Below, piece after piece: positions 18,801 to 27,132 of a stretch of 64,000 bases of DNA. The position numbers and the translations under genes are program-made. The notes under the pieces are model-generated. The model made no database searches. It was not told where the DNA came from and saw nothing but the letters and a program-made list of their open reading frames with translations. Source of the stretch: Peribacillus alkalitolerans. GTDB lineage: Bacteria > Bacillota > Bacilli > Bacillales > DSM-1321. The stretch lies in contig NZ_JAAGVZ010000010.1 in the NCBI RefSeq assembly GCF_010882125.1, positions 1 to 64,000 on the forward strand, in the 5' to 3' direction. Position 1 is the first letter of the stretch; each line of letters begins with the position of its first letter.

Positions 18801-19917
18801 AGGTGGAAGTCATAACATCGTAGAAAACAGTAGGTTTTATCAAAATGGTGATACAGGTCTGCAAATTAGCCGTACAGACAATTCCAATAACAAGTCTGAA
18901 TGGCCATCCTATAACCTGATTCTTAATAGTACCTCCTTTGATAATCGCGATCCTTCTGATAATAATGCTGACGGGTTTGCAGCGAAACTAACATCAGGAG
19001 TAGGTAATATCTTTAGAGGATGTATCGCGCATCATAACATCGATGATGGTTGGGATTTATACACAAAAGCAGGTACAGGTGCGATTGGCCCCGTCCTTAT
19101 AGAAGATAGCATCGCCTATAGTAATGGATTTTTAACAGATGGAACTGTCGGAAATGGTGACAAAAATGGATTTAAGCTTGGCGGCGAAGGAATCCATGTA
19201 CCGCATATAATCCGAAATAGTATGGCATTTGGAAATGGTGCTGACGGGTTTACTAGTAATAGTAATCCTGGTGTGATTGCAATCGATAATATTGCCTATA
19301 ACAATGCAGGCAGCAATTTATCCTTTAACACATATGGCCATATTACTCCTGATTTTACAATTGACGGTTTTGTTTCTTATCAAAAGGAACATCAGACATC
19401 AGATAACATTCCGTTAGAACTAAGCTCTGACCGGAATTTCCTGTTTAATGGCTCCTTTTCAGCAAATCAATCGGGTGTAAAACTTACTGATGAAAACTTT
19501 GCAAGTTTAGAAGCAGTAACAACATATGAAAGAGATGTTAATGGAAATATTATATGGGGTGATTTCCTTCGATTTAGGGTATTAACAGAGGTTGAATTTA
19601 GTCCAGCTGAATTAAATCTTAACAGCAATGGTGTTGTAACTGTTTATCTGCAGCTTCAAGAAGGATTTAACCTAGAGGAGATTAAATTTGATTCGATTCG
19701 TTTAAATGGGGAGATTAAACCAATCAATGAAAATGGATTAGTAAAAAATCCAATTTATGATCATGATTCAGATGGAGTTTTGGAATATGTAGTTAAGTTT
19801 TCACGAAAAGAGCTTGCTGTACTTTTAACTAAAGGTGATAACGTTCCTGTTACCATAAGTGGACATTTACAGTCGGGGACTCCATTTTTTGGTGAAACAC
19901 ATATTAAAGTAAAATAA
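15802..19917 (+). CDS. Secreted multidomain PL9-type pectate lyase
   Basis: A 1371-residue extracellular enzyme. A signal peptide (about residues 1-28, ending A-Q-G) is followed by a beta-sandwich region (33-230), four Ig-like repeats starting near 233, 311, 398 and 478, a second copy of the beta-sandwich (561-790), a linker, and a right-handed parallel beta-helix from about 890 that matches PL9 pectate lyases. The likely catalytic base is Lys1125 in N-G-F-K-L-G-G, and D-D-G-W-D near 1080 is a probable calcium site. It cleaves polygalacturonate by beta-elimination. GTG start behind GAGGAGG. No LPXTG or SLH anchor is seen; the Ig-like and sandwich units may bind carbohydrate or the cell wall. 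Confidence 0.85.
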   Translation: MKKLKQLFAFAVSLVLLLSTMNFHGYAQGVATTSETNDWTFSAFGGNTSTTKNPQPTIDEGDSVTMAVTGGKIASGDEGLSYYFSKLLANSNFEIKAKATVKSFNGNSGISTPNQKSFGIMLRDKVGSNGDSSTQTANYVAVGALDTVMKGLYKKGTQTKLNPFVNQVPPKANEVYELSIKKSGNTYVLSSNNETETITVNDLFNEQIFAGVYVARDAEVTFSNVEITFAKQVSELILDSSQMKTKYFLGEGLDLTGLKVTGVYPDGSQELLTEDEYIVTGFKSSQEGTNTISINYNGLTQLINLTIKSVSVTNLEIKYYPAKTDYYVGDHFDPEGIVIVGEFENGLKEELTSDKYELTISGESITTLDAPGTVPITVTSTKTPETFTTFHVEVKDEEVTDLKITQLPQKTLYFINDELDIDGMVVYATYSDGNEVRLLRDEYSVTELDSTLPGKKDILITYKGQTDVLEVTVKEKELSGISITHYPKTTYQIGDKIDMANLEISKVYDNQDKEKLTDDQYSLDTTNFNHTVPGIYDVKVVPIDSRIEPITLKVTVREPKHYSWNTIRFGQSTDHDTNYTNVEEDGTIEIVALEGKAGKITGDHDGITFYYTEIDALEDNFSLTADIKVREYAKNPHDGQESFGIMARDVIGEDGNSSVFASNIVGIGGYSGGTQEANGTQFFIRTGVESSDGAGSLGIQKIMLKNVKPATNNTYPTNDYKLTLSKTNSGFVGRLNNDKEEIFFEPEILNVQDSKIYVGFYTARLATIEVSNIDFNVTAAKTDVPKLEPPVEPIVPDFNIISLDKVSKENYEFMVQANVSGTVTVKQGTKVIRQNAEVKSGEIFSIPTTLASNNQTNFSVTFLPNDSQYLSSYDKLVKNFTTTMKSYVPDGDIYVAPNGTSKGSGTKENPLDLDTAIDFVREGQKIIVQEGQYVRQSKLEIRQYNDGSKEAMKYLIAAPGTRPVIDFNKRSEGVVLSGDYWHIKGIDFARSGGNTKGFTIGGSHNIVENSRFYQNGDTGLQISRTDNSNNKSEWPSYNLILNSTSFDNRDPSDNNADGFAAKLTSGVGNIFRGCIAHHNIDDGWDLYTKAGTGAIGPVLIEDSIAYSNGFLTDGTVGNGDKNGFKLGGEGIHVPHIIRNSMAFGNGADGFTSNSNPGVIAIDNIAYNNAGSNLSFNTYGHITPDFTIDGFVSYQKEHQTSDNIPLELSSDRNFLFNGSFSANQSGVKLTDENFASLEAVTTYERDVNGNIIWGDFLRFRVLTEVEFSPAELNLNSNGVVTVYLQLQEGFNLEEIKFDSIRLNGEIKPINENGLVKNPIYDHDSDGVLEYVVKFSRKELAVLLTKGDNVPVTISGHLQSGTPFFGETHIKVK

Positions 19918-19927
19918 TTGCTTCTTA

Positions 19928-19966
19928 GGAGAGAGGTTAACCTCTTAACCTCTCTCTTTTTATAGA
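19928..19966 (+). terminator. Terminator of the PL9 gene
   Basis: GAGAGAGGTTAA and TTAACCTCTCTC form the stem, followed by TTTTTA. Confidence 0.92.
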
Positions 19967-20000
19967 TAAGGATGTATAAGTTTTTTATACATTGAAAATT

Positions 20001-20149
20001 GTCCAGCTCCATCGCCCAACGCCTAGTGGACTTCACTCTCCTTCCCTACGATAAGTCAACATCGAATCGCTATCGCTCTTCGTGTTTCCTTTATCTCAGT
20101 CAGAAGAGCTCCAGTCCATACAGCGCTAAACGGGCGCTTACGCTTTTCG
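20001..20149. repeat. Intergenic repeat element, copy 1
   Basis: This 150-base intergenic block shares CTAGTGGACTTCAC (20023-20036) and an 18-base word at 20119-20136 with the inverted, shortened copy at 22976-23030. It is not coding in any convincing frame. Similar short dispersed intergenic repeats occur in Bacillaceae genomes. Confidence 0.7.
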
Positions 20150-20169
20150 AATAATAAGGGGATATCCAC

Positions 20170-21093
20170 TTGGAAATTATTTTTATCTTAGTAAATATTA
20201 TTCTGCCAGTCTTTATTTTAATTGGTATTGGCTGCTGGATGCATAAGCTTTTTTCACTTGACTTGTATTCCCTTGCTAAAATAAATGTTTACTTTCTAAT
20301 TCCAGGCTTTGTGTTTATTAGCCTTTATAAAACTGAATTTTCATTAGATACCTTTTTAAAGGTACTGATTTTCTTTATACTTCTTAGCCTTATCCAATAT
20401 TTCATTGTTAGATTAATATCCTGTTTATTTTCATATCAAAAGGGTGTGCGGGTAGTTTTTACGAATAGTGTCTTGTTATTTAATGCAGGTAACTTTGGTG
20501 TACCAGTAAACGATCTAGTATTTAAACAAGATCCGTTTGCGATGTCTGTGCAAGTCATCATCATGACATTTCAAAATGTTTTAGCATACTCCTTTGGAAT
20601 CTTTACTTTAATGGCAGTAGACAAAAGTAGGAAAAATGCGGTTATTGGAATGTTTAAAATGCCAGTTTTATATGCCATGCTAGCAGGTATTTTATTAAAT
20701 AGCATAAATGTAAAGCTCCCGTATTTTATGGTGAAGTCAGGTGAAATGATATCCCAAGCGATGATCGCTATCGCTCTTTTCACCCTTGGTGCACAGGTAG
20801 CACAGCTATCACTAAAACGCCCGTTACTGCCTGTTTATATCAGTATGATCGTAAGACTAGCAATAGGTCCTTTTGTTGGCTTTATATTAATCTATTTATT
20901 CAAATTTGAGGGGATTTTAGCTCAAGTGTTATTTATTGCTTCAGGGTTACCGAGTTCTGTAAATAGTGCAATTATTGCACAGGAGTATCAGAATGAGCCA
21001 GAAATGGCGGCGCAAATCGTTTTAACGACAACGGTATTAAGTGTCATCACTGTTACATGTACGATCCATCTCTCAAAGCTACTATTTACATAG
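20170..21093 (+). CDS. AEC family (auxin efflux carrier-like) transporter
   Basis: A 307-residue membrane protein with ten hydrophobic segments in two bundles and the family's N-x-G-N-F-G-x-P-V motif (N-A-G-N-F-G-V-P-V). The family contains malate, malonate and other organic-acid transporters. Here it leads the uronate catabolic operon, so it may carry galacturonate, KDG or a related sugar acid; no ExuT-type transporter is seen in the window. The TTG at 20170 lies eight bases after AAGGGGA. A repeat element separates it from kdgA. Confidence 0.85.
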   Translation: MEIIFILVNIILPVFILIGIGCWMHKLFSLDLYSLAKINVYFLIPGFVFISLYKTEFSLDTFLKVLIFFILLSLIQYFIVRLISCLFSYQKGVRVVFTNSVLLFNAGNFGVPVNDLVFKQDPFAMSVQVIIMTFQNVLAYSFGIFTLMAVDKSRKNAVIGMFKMPVLYAMLAGILLNSINVKLPYFMVKSGEMISQAMIAIALFTLGAQVAQLSLKRPLLPVYISMIVRLAIGPFVGFILIYLFKFEGILAQVLFIASGLPSSVNSAIIAQEYQNEPEMAAQIVLTTTVLSVITVTCTIHLSKLLFT

Positions 21094-21276
21094 CTCTGTT
21101 AAAACTTATTGTTGATTTATCCACTTAATTGATTGGAGTGGAAGGCGCTCGACTCCTGCGGGAGCAGCGGGACAGGTGAGACCCCACAGGCTTAAGTAGC
21201 GCCGAGGAGGCTCACCGCCCGCCCCACGGAAAGCGAGTGACTGGAACGGAAATCAACAGCTCCGTTTAACAGAGCC
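21092..21276. repeat. Bacillaceae interspersed repeat with terminal inverted ends
   Basis: The ends pair: GCTCTGTTAAA (21093-21103) with TTTAACAGAGC (21265-21275), and GTTGATTT (21111-21118) with AAATCAAC (21250-21257). The GC-rich centre (CTCCTGCGGGAGCAGCGGGA...) is a sequence I recognise as a short repeat scattered between genes in many Bacillus genomes. It may be a MITE-like element or encode a structured RNA. Confidence 0.8.
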
Positions 21277-21310
21277 ATTGACATAAGAAATTTCAATGGG
21301 GGGTTATTCC

Positions 21311-21964
21311 TTGAAAAAACTAAAAATACTAACACAAATATCACATTCAGGCGTTGTCGCAGTTGTTAGAGCTGATTCTAAAGAGGTCGCATTACATATA
21401 TCAGAAGCATGTGTAGAGGGAGGTATTACTGGTATTGAAGTGACTTTTACAGTAGAAGGTGCTGATGATGTTATTAAGGAACTATCATCCATTTACCGAA
21501 ATCACGCGGAAGTTGTAATTGGAGCTGGAACAGTGTTAGATGCCACTACAGCAAGGATTGCCATTCTAGCAGGAGCACAATTTGTTGTTAGTCCAAGCTT
21601 TGACGAGGAAACTGCAAAGTTATGTAACTTGTACCAAATTCCTTATATGCCAGGATGTATGACCATTACAGAAATGAAACGTGCTTTAGAAGCGGGTGTT
21701 GACATTGTGAAGCTTTTCCCTGGCAATGCGTTTGGACCGGATTTTATTAAAGTTGTGAAAGCACCTTTACCACAGGTAAATATTATGCCAACAGGTGGAG
21801 TAACCCTAGAAAATGTTGATCAATGGATAAAGAATGGATGTGTAGCAGTAGGTGTCGGCGGCAATTTGCTGGCTCCGGCAAAAACAGGTGATTATGGAAA
21901 AATTACAGAATTAGCAAGACAATATGTTCAAAAAGTTCAAGAAGCTAAGGGGGCGTTAATATGA
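21311..21964 (+). CDS. kdgA: KDPG/KHG aldolase (2-keto-3-deoxy-6-phosphogluconate aldolase)
   Basis: A 217-residue class I aldolase that splits KDPG into pyruvate and glyceraldehyde 3-phosphate, the last step of uronate breakdown. Family marks are the G-I-E-V-T-F motif with the active Glu, G-A-G-T-V, and the Schiff-base Lys134 in D-I-V-K-L-F-P. The TTG at 21311 follows GGGGGGTT; an upstream ATG at 21296 is placed before that site and is less likely. Its stop overlaps the kdgK start (ATGA), indicating translational coupling. Confidence 0.95.
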   Translation: MKKLKILTQISHSGVVAVVRADSKEVALHISEACVEGGITGIEVTFTVEGADDVIKELSSIYRNHAEVVIGAGTVLDATTARIAILAGAQFVVSPSFDEETAKLCNLYQIPYMPGCMTITEMKRALEAGVDIVKLFPGNAFGPDFIKVVKAPLPQVNIMPTGGVTLENVDQWIKNGCVAVGVGGNLLAPAKTGDYGKITELARQYVQKVQEAKGALI

Positions 21965-22974
21965 AAAAGATAGTCACCCTTGGAGAAATTATGCTTCGCC
22001 TTTCCACAACTACTGGAGAAAGGCTCTTCCAAGCAGATCAACTAACCATGCAATATGGTGGTGCCGAAGCAAATGTGGGTGTCTCGCTCTCTCGCTTTGG
22101 ACACGAGGTTTATTTTGTTAGTAAAGTGCCAGACAATCCTTTAGGAACAGCGGTTGAGAGATATTTAAAATCACATGGTGTTCACACAGAATACTTGATA
22201 AAAGGCGGAGAAAGACTAGGTACCTATTTTTTAGAAACGGGAATAGGTCCGAGGAGTGCCCAGGTTACGTATGATCGTAAGTACTCTAGTTTTTCGAAGT
22301 TGACTTTGGAAGAAGTGGATTTTGAAAAAATATTAGAGGAAGCTTCACTATTCCATATATCGGGCATAACACCTGCGTTATCTCCTAGTCTTAAGGAGTT
22401 GACGTTTGTAGCTTTGAAAAAAGCAAAGGAACTTGGTGTCACTACAAGCTTTGATTTTAATTATCGTGCTAAATTATGGAGTCAAAAGGAAGCGGGAGAA
22501 ACCATTCAGCCACTCCTTCCTTATATTGATATTTGTTCATGCGGAGAATTGGATGCTATCTATCTCCTAAACTTGGAAAAGGCGGATGACGGATTACAGA
22601 AGGAGCATAAGTTAATCTACTATTACGAAAAAATACATGAAATGTATCCAAATATTAAGTATCTTAGTTCAACCTTCCGTACAGTGATTTCAGCTACAAC
22701 TAATACTCTGCAAGGGAATTTATATTGTGAAGGAAAACTGTTTCAATCAAGAGTCCACCAAATCGATCATATTGTGGATCGTGTTGGCGGCGGTGATGCC
22801 TATGCGGCAGGTATCTTAAACGGAATCATTGAACAGCAATCACCGCAACAGATTGTTTCTTTTGCTACTGCGGCATCAGCTTTAAAGCACACTGTACATG
22901 GTGATTGTAATGTGTTTTCGAAGGATGAAATCATCGTATTTGCAGAAAATGAACCGGGCAAAATTGTCCGTTAA
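21961..22974 (+). CDS. kdgK: 2-keto-3-deoxygluconate kinase
   Basis: A 337-residue PfkB/ribokinase-family kinase that phosphorylates KDG to KDPG with ATP. Both PfkB signatures are present: G-G-A-E-A-N-V near residue 30 and D-R-V-G-G-G-D-A-Y-A-A-G near 272-283, the latter with the catalytic Asp. It overlaps kdgA by four bases. A shortened repeat element begins at its 3' end. Confidence 0.95.
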   Translation: MKKIVTLGEIMLRLSTTTGERLFQADQLTMQYGGAEANVGVSLSRFGHEVYFVSKVPDNPLGTAVERYLKSHGVHTEYLIKGGERLGTYFLETGIGPRSAQVTYDRKYSSFSKLTLEEVDFEKILEEASLFHISGITPALSPSLKELTFVALKKAKELGVTTSFDFNYRAKLWSQKEAGETIQPLLPYIDICSCGELDAIYLLNLEKADDGLQKEHKLIYYYEKIHEMYPNIKYLSSTFRTVISATTNTLQGNLYCEGKLFQSRVHQIDHIVDRVGGGDAYAAGILNGIIEQQSPQQIVSFATAASALKHTVHGDCNVFSKDEIIVFAENEPGKIVR

Positions 22975-22975
22975 G

Positions 22976-23030
22976 ACGCCCGTTTAGCGCTGTAGAGACA
23001 TTGCACTTGGATGGTGAAGTCCACTAGCCG
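22976..23030. repeat. Intergenic repeat element, inverted shortened copy 2
   Basis: CGCCCGTTTAGCGCTGTA (22977-22994) and GTGAAGTCCACTAG (23014-23027) are reverse complements of words in the element at 20001-20149. About 80 bases of the middle are missing. It touches the end of kdgK. Confidence 0.75.
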
Positions 23031-23076
23031 TACGGTGCTGCTAGAAAATAAAAACCGTTTTTTGGGAGGAATCAAA

Positions 23077-23907
23077 ATGGAAACTCGTTATGCCAATCAT
23101 CCAGAGGAAATTAAAAGATACAATACCGATGAATTAAGACAACACTTTTTAGTTGAAACGCTTTTTGAACCAGGAAAAGTGCACTTAACGTACACACATG
23201 TAGATCGAATGATTTTTGGAGGAGTGACTCCAGCAGATGAGGAATTAACGATTAAGCTGGATAAAGAATTAGGAGTTAGTTATTTCCTTGAGCGTCGTGA
23301 GCTAGGGATTATTAATATTGGCGGAGACGGATTTGTCATTTTGGATGGCGAGGAATATAACATGCATCGCCGCGATGGCCTATACGTTGGAAGAGGGACC
23401 AAAGAAGTATTATTCCGTTCAAAGAATCCTGAAAATCCAGCAAAATTTTATATCAACTCGGCTCCAGCCCATCATACGTACCCAACTGTAAAAATTGATA
23501 TTAACGAAATTAATCCGTTAGAAGCTGGTGCTCCAGGAACATTAAATGAACGGAAAATTTATCAATATATCCACCCTAATGTTTGTGAAAGCTGTCAGCT
23601 TCAAATGGGATTAACGATGTTATCTCCAGGAAGTGTTTGGAACACAATGCCGTGTCATACTCATGAACGCCGTATGGAAGTATATTTGTATTTTGATATG
23701 GAGCCTGAAACTCGTGTCTTTCATTTTATGGGTAAACCAGATGAAACAAGGCACTTAGTAATCAAAAACGAACAAGCAGCTATTTCGCCAAGCTGGTCCA
23801 TTCATACTGGAACCGCTACAAGTAACTATACATTTATCTGGGGAATGTGTGGAGAAAACATTACGTATACCGACATGGACCATGTCAAAATGGAAGAATT
23901 AAGATAA
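23077..23907 (+). CDS. kduI: 5-keto-4-deoxyuronate isomerase
   Basis: A 276-residue cupin enzyme that isomerises 5-keto-4-deoxyuronate (DKI, from GH105 or lyase products) to 2,5-diketo-3-deoxygluconate. The zinc ligands are visible: His194-Thr-His196, Glu201 and His243, in the expected spacing. The ATG at 23077 follows GGGAGGAATC; the upstream in-frame ATG at 23011 lies in the repeat element. The product is the substrate of KduD, encoded next. Confidence 0.95.
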   Translation: METRYANHPEEIKRYNTDELRQHFLVETLFEPGKVHLTYTHVDRMIFGGVTPADEELTIKLDKELGVSYFLERRELGIINIGGDGFVILDGEEYNMHRRDGLYVGRGTKEVLFRSKNPENPAKFYINSAPAHHTYPTVKIDINEINPLEAGAPGTLNERKIYQYIHPNVCESCQLQMGLTMLSPGSVWNTMPCHTHERRMEVYLYFDMEPETRVFHFMGKPDETRHLVIKNEQAAISPSWSIHTGTATSNYTFIWGMCGENITYTDMDHVKMEELR

Positions 23908-23951
23908 TAGAGTCGTTTTCATAGATATACCAATATGGGGGGGGAAATTAA

Positions 23952-24734
23952 ATGACAACTCAATTAAGTGATTTCTCGTTAGACTTTTTCTCATTAACAG
24001 GAAAGGTTGCGATCGTTACTGGAGGTAACACCGGTCTTGGCCAAGGCTATGCAGTAGCCCTTGCAAAGGCAGGTGCAGACCTTTTTGTCGTCACGCACGG
24101 TACAAATTGGAATGAGACAAGAGAATTGATTGAAAAGGAAGGGCGTCAGGTAGAGTTTTTCCAAGCTGACTTATCGAATAGGCAAGCTATTAAAGATGTC
24201 GTTTCTGAATGTATAAAAGTATATGGAAAGATTGATATTTTAGTAAATAATGCAGGAACGATTCGTCGTTCTCCATTACTAGAGTACAAGCAAGAGGATT
24301 GGGATGCAGTGATGGATCTTAATCTAAATGCTGTCTACTTTTTAAGTCAGGAAGTAGCAAAGGTTATGGTAGAGCAAAAGAGTGGGAAAATTATCAATGT
24401 TGCTTCAATGCTTTCCTTTCAAGGCGGGAAATTTGTACCGCCATACACGGCAAGTAAGCATGCTGTAACAGGGCTGACAAAATCCTTTGCTAATGAATTA
24501 GCGGAGTATGGTATTCAAACAAATGCGATTGCACCAGGATATGTTGCGACTAATAACACTGCGGCGATTCGTGAAGATGAAAAAAGAAACGCAGAAATAT
24601 TATCGCGTATTCCAGCTGCACGATGGGCAACACCTGTTGATTTAATGGGTGTGGTCGTTTTTCTTGCAAGCAGAGCATCAGATTATATGAATGGTCATAC
24701 ACTTGCAGTCGACGGTGGTTGGTTGGCAAGATAA
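23952..24734 (+). CDS. kduD: 2-deoxy-D-gluconate 3-dehydrogenase / 2-keto-3-deoxygluconate 5-dehydrogenase
   Basis: A 260-residue short-chain dehydrogenase that reduces 2,5-diketo-3-deoxygluconate to KDG with NAD(P)H. Cofactor motif T-G-G-N-T-G-L-G near residue 22, N-N-A-G near 98, and active site Ser near 152 with Tyr165-x3-Lys169 (Y-T-A-S-K). The start is the ATG 15 bases after a run of nine G. Confidence 0.94.
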   Translation: MTTQLSDFSLDFFSLTGKVAIVTGGNTGLGQGYAVALAKAGADLFVVTHGTNWNETRELIEKEGRQVEFFQADLSNRQAIKDVVSECIKVYGKIDILVNNAGTIRRSPLLEYKQEDWDAVMDLNLNAVYFLSQEVAKVMVEQKSGKIINVASMLSFQGGKFVPPYTASKHAVTGLTKSFANELAEYGIQTNAIAPGYVATNNTAAIREDEKRNAEILSRIPAARWATPVDLMGVVVFLASRASDYMNGHTLAVDGGWLAR

Positions 24735-24744
24735 ATTTGTACAT

Positions 24745-24784
24745 CAATGCTTCCATATCGAAAAACTAATGATATATGGAAGCA
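24745..24784 (+). other. Intergenic hairpin without T tract
   Basis: TGCTTCCATAT pairs with ATATGGAAGCA across a loop of about 15 bases, between kduD and the epimerase gene. With no T run it may be a processing or stability element rather than a full terminator. Confidence 0.6.
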
Positions 24785-24819
24785 ATGAATCCGCTTAAGG
24801 TTGGAGGCTAGGAGAAATA

Positions 24820-25656
24820 ATGAATTTAGGTATCCGAGCACATGATATAGAAGCAAACTCATTAGAGGAGTTAGTAAAGGTTGTATCTGAGAAAGGACTC
24901 ACGTCCGTTCAGCTAGCCTTAAGCAAATCCTTGAAGAGTATCAATACTGATTTAGGATCTCTAAGTCCAGGATTTGCTAGGCATATTGCTCAAGCATTTA
25001 ACCAGCAGCAAATTCATATTGCCGTCTTAGGCTGTTACATTAATATGATTCATCCAGAACCAATCGAAAGAAGAAAAGCTTTAGAACGCTTTAAAGAGCA
25101 TATTCGTTTTGCCAGAGATTTTGGATGTAGCATTGTTGGCACGGAAACCGGGAATGTGAATGCCAAAATGGCTTACACCGAAGATAACTTTAAAGAGCAA
25201 CCTTTTCTTGATGTGGTGGAAAGTGTTAGGGATCTTGTGAATGAAGCCGAAAAATTTGGAGTGATTGTAGGCATAGAAGGTGGTATTAATCATCCTGTCT
25301 ATTCGCCTCGTGTTATGAAAAGGCTTCTCGATCAAATTGATTCTAACAATCTTCAAGTGATTTTTGATCCGGTCAATTACTTAACTATATATAACTACGA
25401 ACATCAAGAAGACGTTTTCAAGGAAGCTATCAATCTTTTTGGTGATAGAATTGTGATTCTTCATGCAAAGGATTTTATCATCGAGAATAATTGGATCAAA
25501 ACTGTACCTGTTGGTAAGGGATTATTAAATTATCAGGCCTTATTTGAATTACTAAAGGCTAAAAAGCCTTTTATTAATATATTAATGGAAGCTACTAAAG
25601 AACCGTTTATAGATGAAAGTATTACATATTTAAGAGATAAATATCAAAATGGCTAG
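24820..25656 (+). CDS. TIM-barrel sugar isomerase/epimerase, xylose isomerase-like
   Basis: A 278-residue AP-endonuclease-2-type TIM barrel. Probable metal ligands are in the usual places: Glu in G-T-E-T-G-N, Glu in G-I-E-G-G, Asp in F-D-P-V-N-Y, His in H-A-K-D and the C-terminal Glu in M-E-A-T-K-E. It sits between kduD and uxaC, so it probably interconverts a uronate or keto sugar that feeds those enzymes, but the exact reaction is not readable. The start ATG follows GGAGGCTAGGAG. Confidence 0.82.
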   Translation: MNLGIRAHDIEANSLEELVKVVSEKGLTSVQLALSKSLKSINTDLGSLSPGFARHIAQAFNQQQIHIAVLGCYINMIHPEPIERRKALERFKEHIRFARDFGCSIVGTETGNVNAKMAYTEDNFKEQPFLDVVESVRDLVNEAEKFGVIVGIEGGINHPVYSPRVMKRLLDQIDSNNLQVIFDPVNYLTIYNYEHQEDVFKEAINLFGDRIVILHAKDFIIENNWIKTVPVGKGLLNYQALFELLKAKKPFINILMEATKEPFIDESITYLRDKYQNG

Positions 25657-25689
25657 AACGACAAACCTACAAGAAAGCCGGTGTGATTG

Positions 25690-27093
25690 ATGAAGAATTT
25701 TATGGATGAAAATTTTTTATTAAATAATGATACGGCAGTTACATTATTTCACGATTATGCGAAAGAAATGCCGATTATCGATTATCACTGCCATTTAAGT
25801 CCAAAGGAAATCTTTGAAAATAAGTCTTTTAGGAATATTACCGATGCCTGGTTAGGAGGGGACCATTATAAATGGAGAGTTATGAGAGCCCTTGGTGTCG
25901 ATGAAGAGTTCATTACAGGCAAAGCAAGTGACTATGATAAATTTTTAGCTTGGGCTGAAGCGGTGCCTTTATTGATTGGTAACCCACTATACAATTGGAC
26001 TCATTTAGAGCTTCAAAGATTCTTTGGTATTAATGGAATTTTAAACAAAAAAACCGCACCGCATATATGGGAAAAGGTAAATGATCAATTAATTAGAGAA
26101 GATTTCCGGGTAAGAGATTTAATTAAAAAATCCAATGTAAAGGTAATTTGTACGACTGATGATCCGGTTGATCGTCTTGAATACCATCTCCAATTAAAAG
26201 ATGATAATAATTTTGATGTGAGCATTGTCCCAGGATTTAGACCAGATAAAAGTCTTGAAATAAATCGTGATGGCTATGGTGACTGGATAGGAAAACTTCA
26301 AGAAGTCTCTGGTATTTCTATTCAATCATATACGGATTTTCTAAGTGCACTAGAATCAAGAGTACGATATTTCCATTCAGTTGGGTGCAGAGTTTCTGAC
26401 CATGCGATCGATACGATGGTTTACGAAGAAACTACAGAAGAGGAAGTAGCACAAATCTTTGCCGAGGCTTTACAGAATAATAAAGTTTCACTTGAAAGTG
26501 ATAAAAAATATAAAACTTATACATTAAAATTTCTTGGTAAGCTATACGCTGAATTAGATTGGGCTATGCAATTCCATATTAATGCGTTACGAAGCAATAA
26601 TACGAGGATGTTTAAAGTTTTAGGACCAGACACAGGTTACGACTCTATGAATGATGGAGAAATTGCTAAGCCATTAGTTCAATTATTGGATTCATTAGAT
26701 CAAGAAAATGCGCTTCCCAAAACAATTCTTTATTCCTTAAATCCAAAGGATAATAATGTGATAGCTGCAATGATTGGTAGTTTCCAAGGCGGAGGAATCC
26801 CTGGGAAAATCCAATTCGGAACAGCTTGGTGGTTTAACGATACAAAAGATGGAATGCTTGATCAAATGAAATCGTTAGCCAATATGGGCGTATTTAGTCG
26901 TTTCATCGGAATGTTAACTGATTCAAGAAGCTTCCTATCTTATACAAGACATGAATATTTTAGAAGAATTTTATGTAATCTTGTCGGAGAATGGGTGGAA
27001 AATGGTGAGGTACCAAAAGATCTCGACTTATTAGGAGAAATTGTACAAGGTATTTCTTACAATAATGCAAAGGATTATTTCAACTTTCAGTAA
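25690..27093 (+). CDS. uxaC: Glucuronate/galacturonate isomerase
   Basis: A 467-residue amidohydrolase-fold isomerase that converts galacturonate to tagaturonate (and glucuronate to fructuronate). The metal-binding H-C-H motif sits in I-D-Y-H-C-H-L-S-P near residues 34-36, and the family motifs T-D-D-P and D-S-R-S-F are present. The ATG at 25690 gives the usual N terminus (K-N-F-M-D-E-N-F-L-L); the TTG one codon earlier is possible. Followed by uxaB and uxaA in pathway order. Confidence 0.95.
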   Translation: MKNFMDENFLLNNDTAVTLFHDYAKEMPIIDYHCHLSPKEIFENKSFRNITDAWLGGDHYKWRVMRALGVDEEFITGKASDYDKFLAWAEAVPLLIGNPLYNWTHLELQRFFGINGILNKKTAPHIWEKVNDQLIREDFRVRDLIKKSNVKVICTTDDPVDRLEYHLQLKDDNNFDVSIVPGFRPDKSLEINRDGYGDWIGKLQEVSGISIQSYTDFLSALESRVRYFHSVGCRVSDHAIDTMVYEETTEEEVAQIFAEALQNNKVSLESDKKYKTYTLKFLGKLYAELDWAMQFHINALRSNNTRMFKVLGPDTGYDSMNDGEIAKPLVQLLDSLDQENALPKTILYSLNPKDNNVIAAMIGSFQGGGIPGKIQFGTAWWFNDTKDGMLDQMKSLANMGVFSRFIGMLTDSRSFLSYTRHEYFRRILCNLVGEWVENGEVPKDLDLLGEIVQGISYNNAKDYFNFQ

Positions 27094-27132
27094 GAAGAGG
27101 TTCATAGCACTTCGAAATGTGGAGGTACACTC

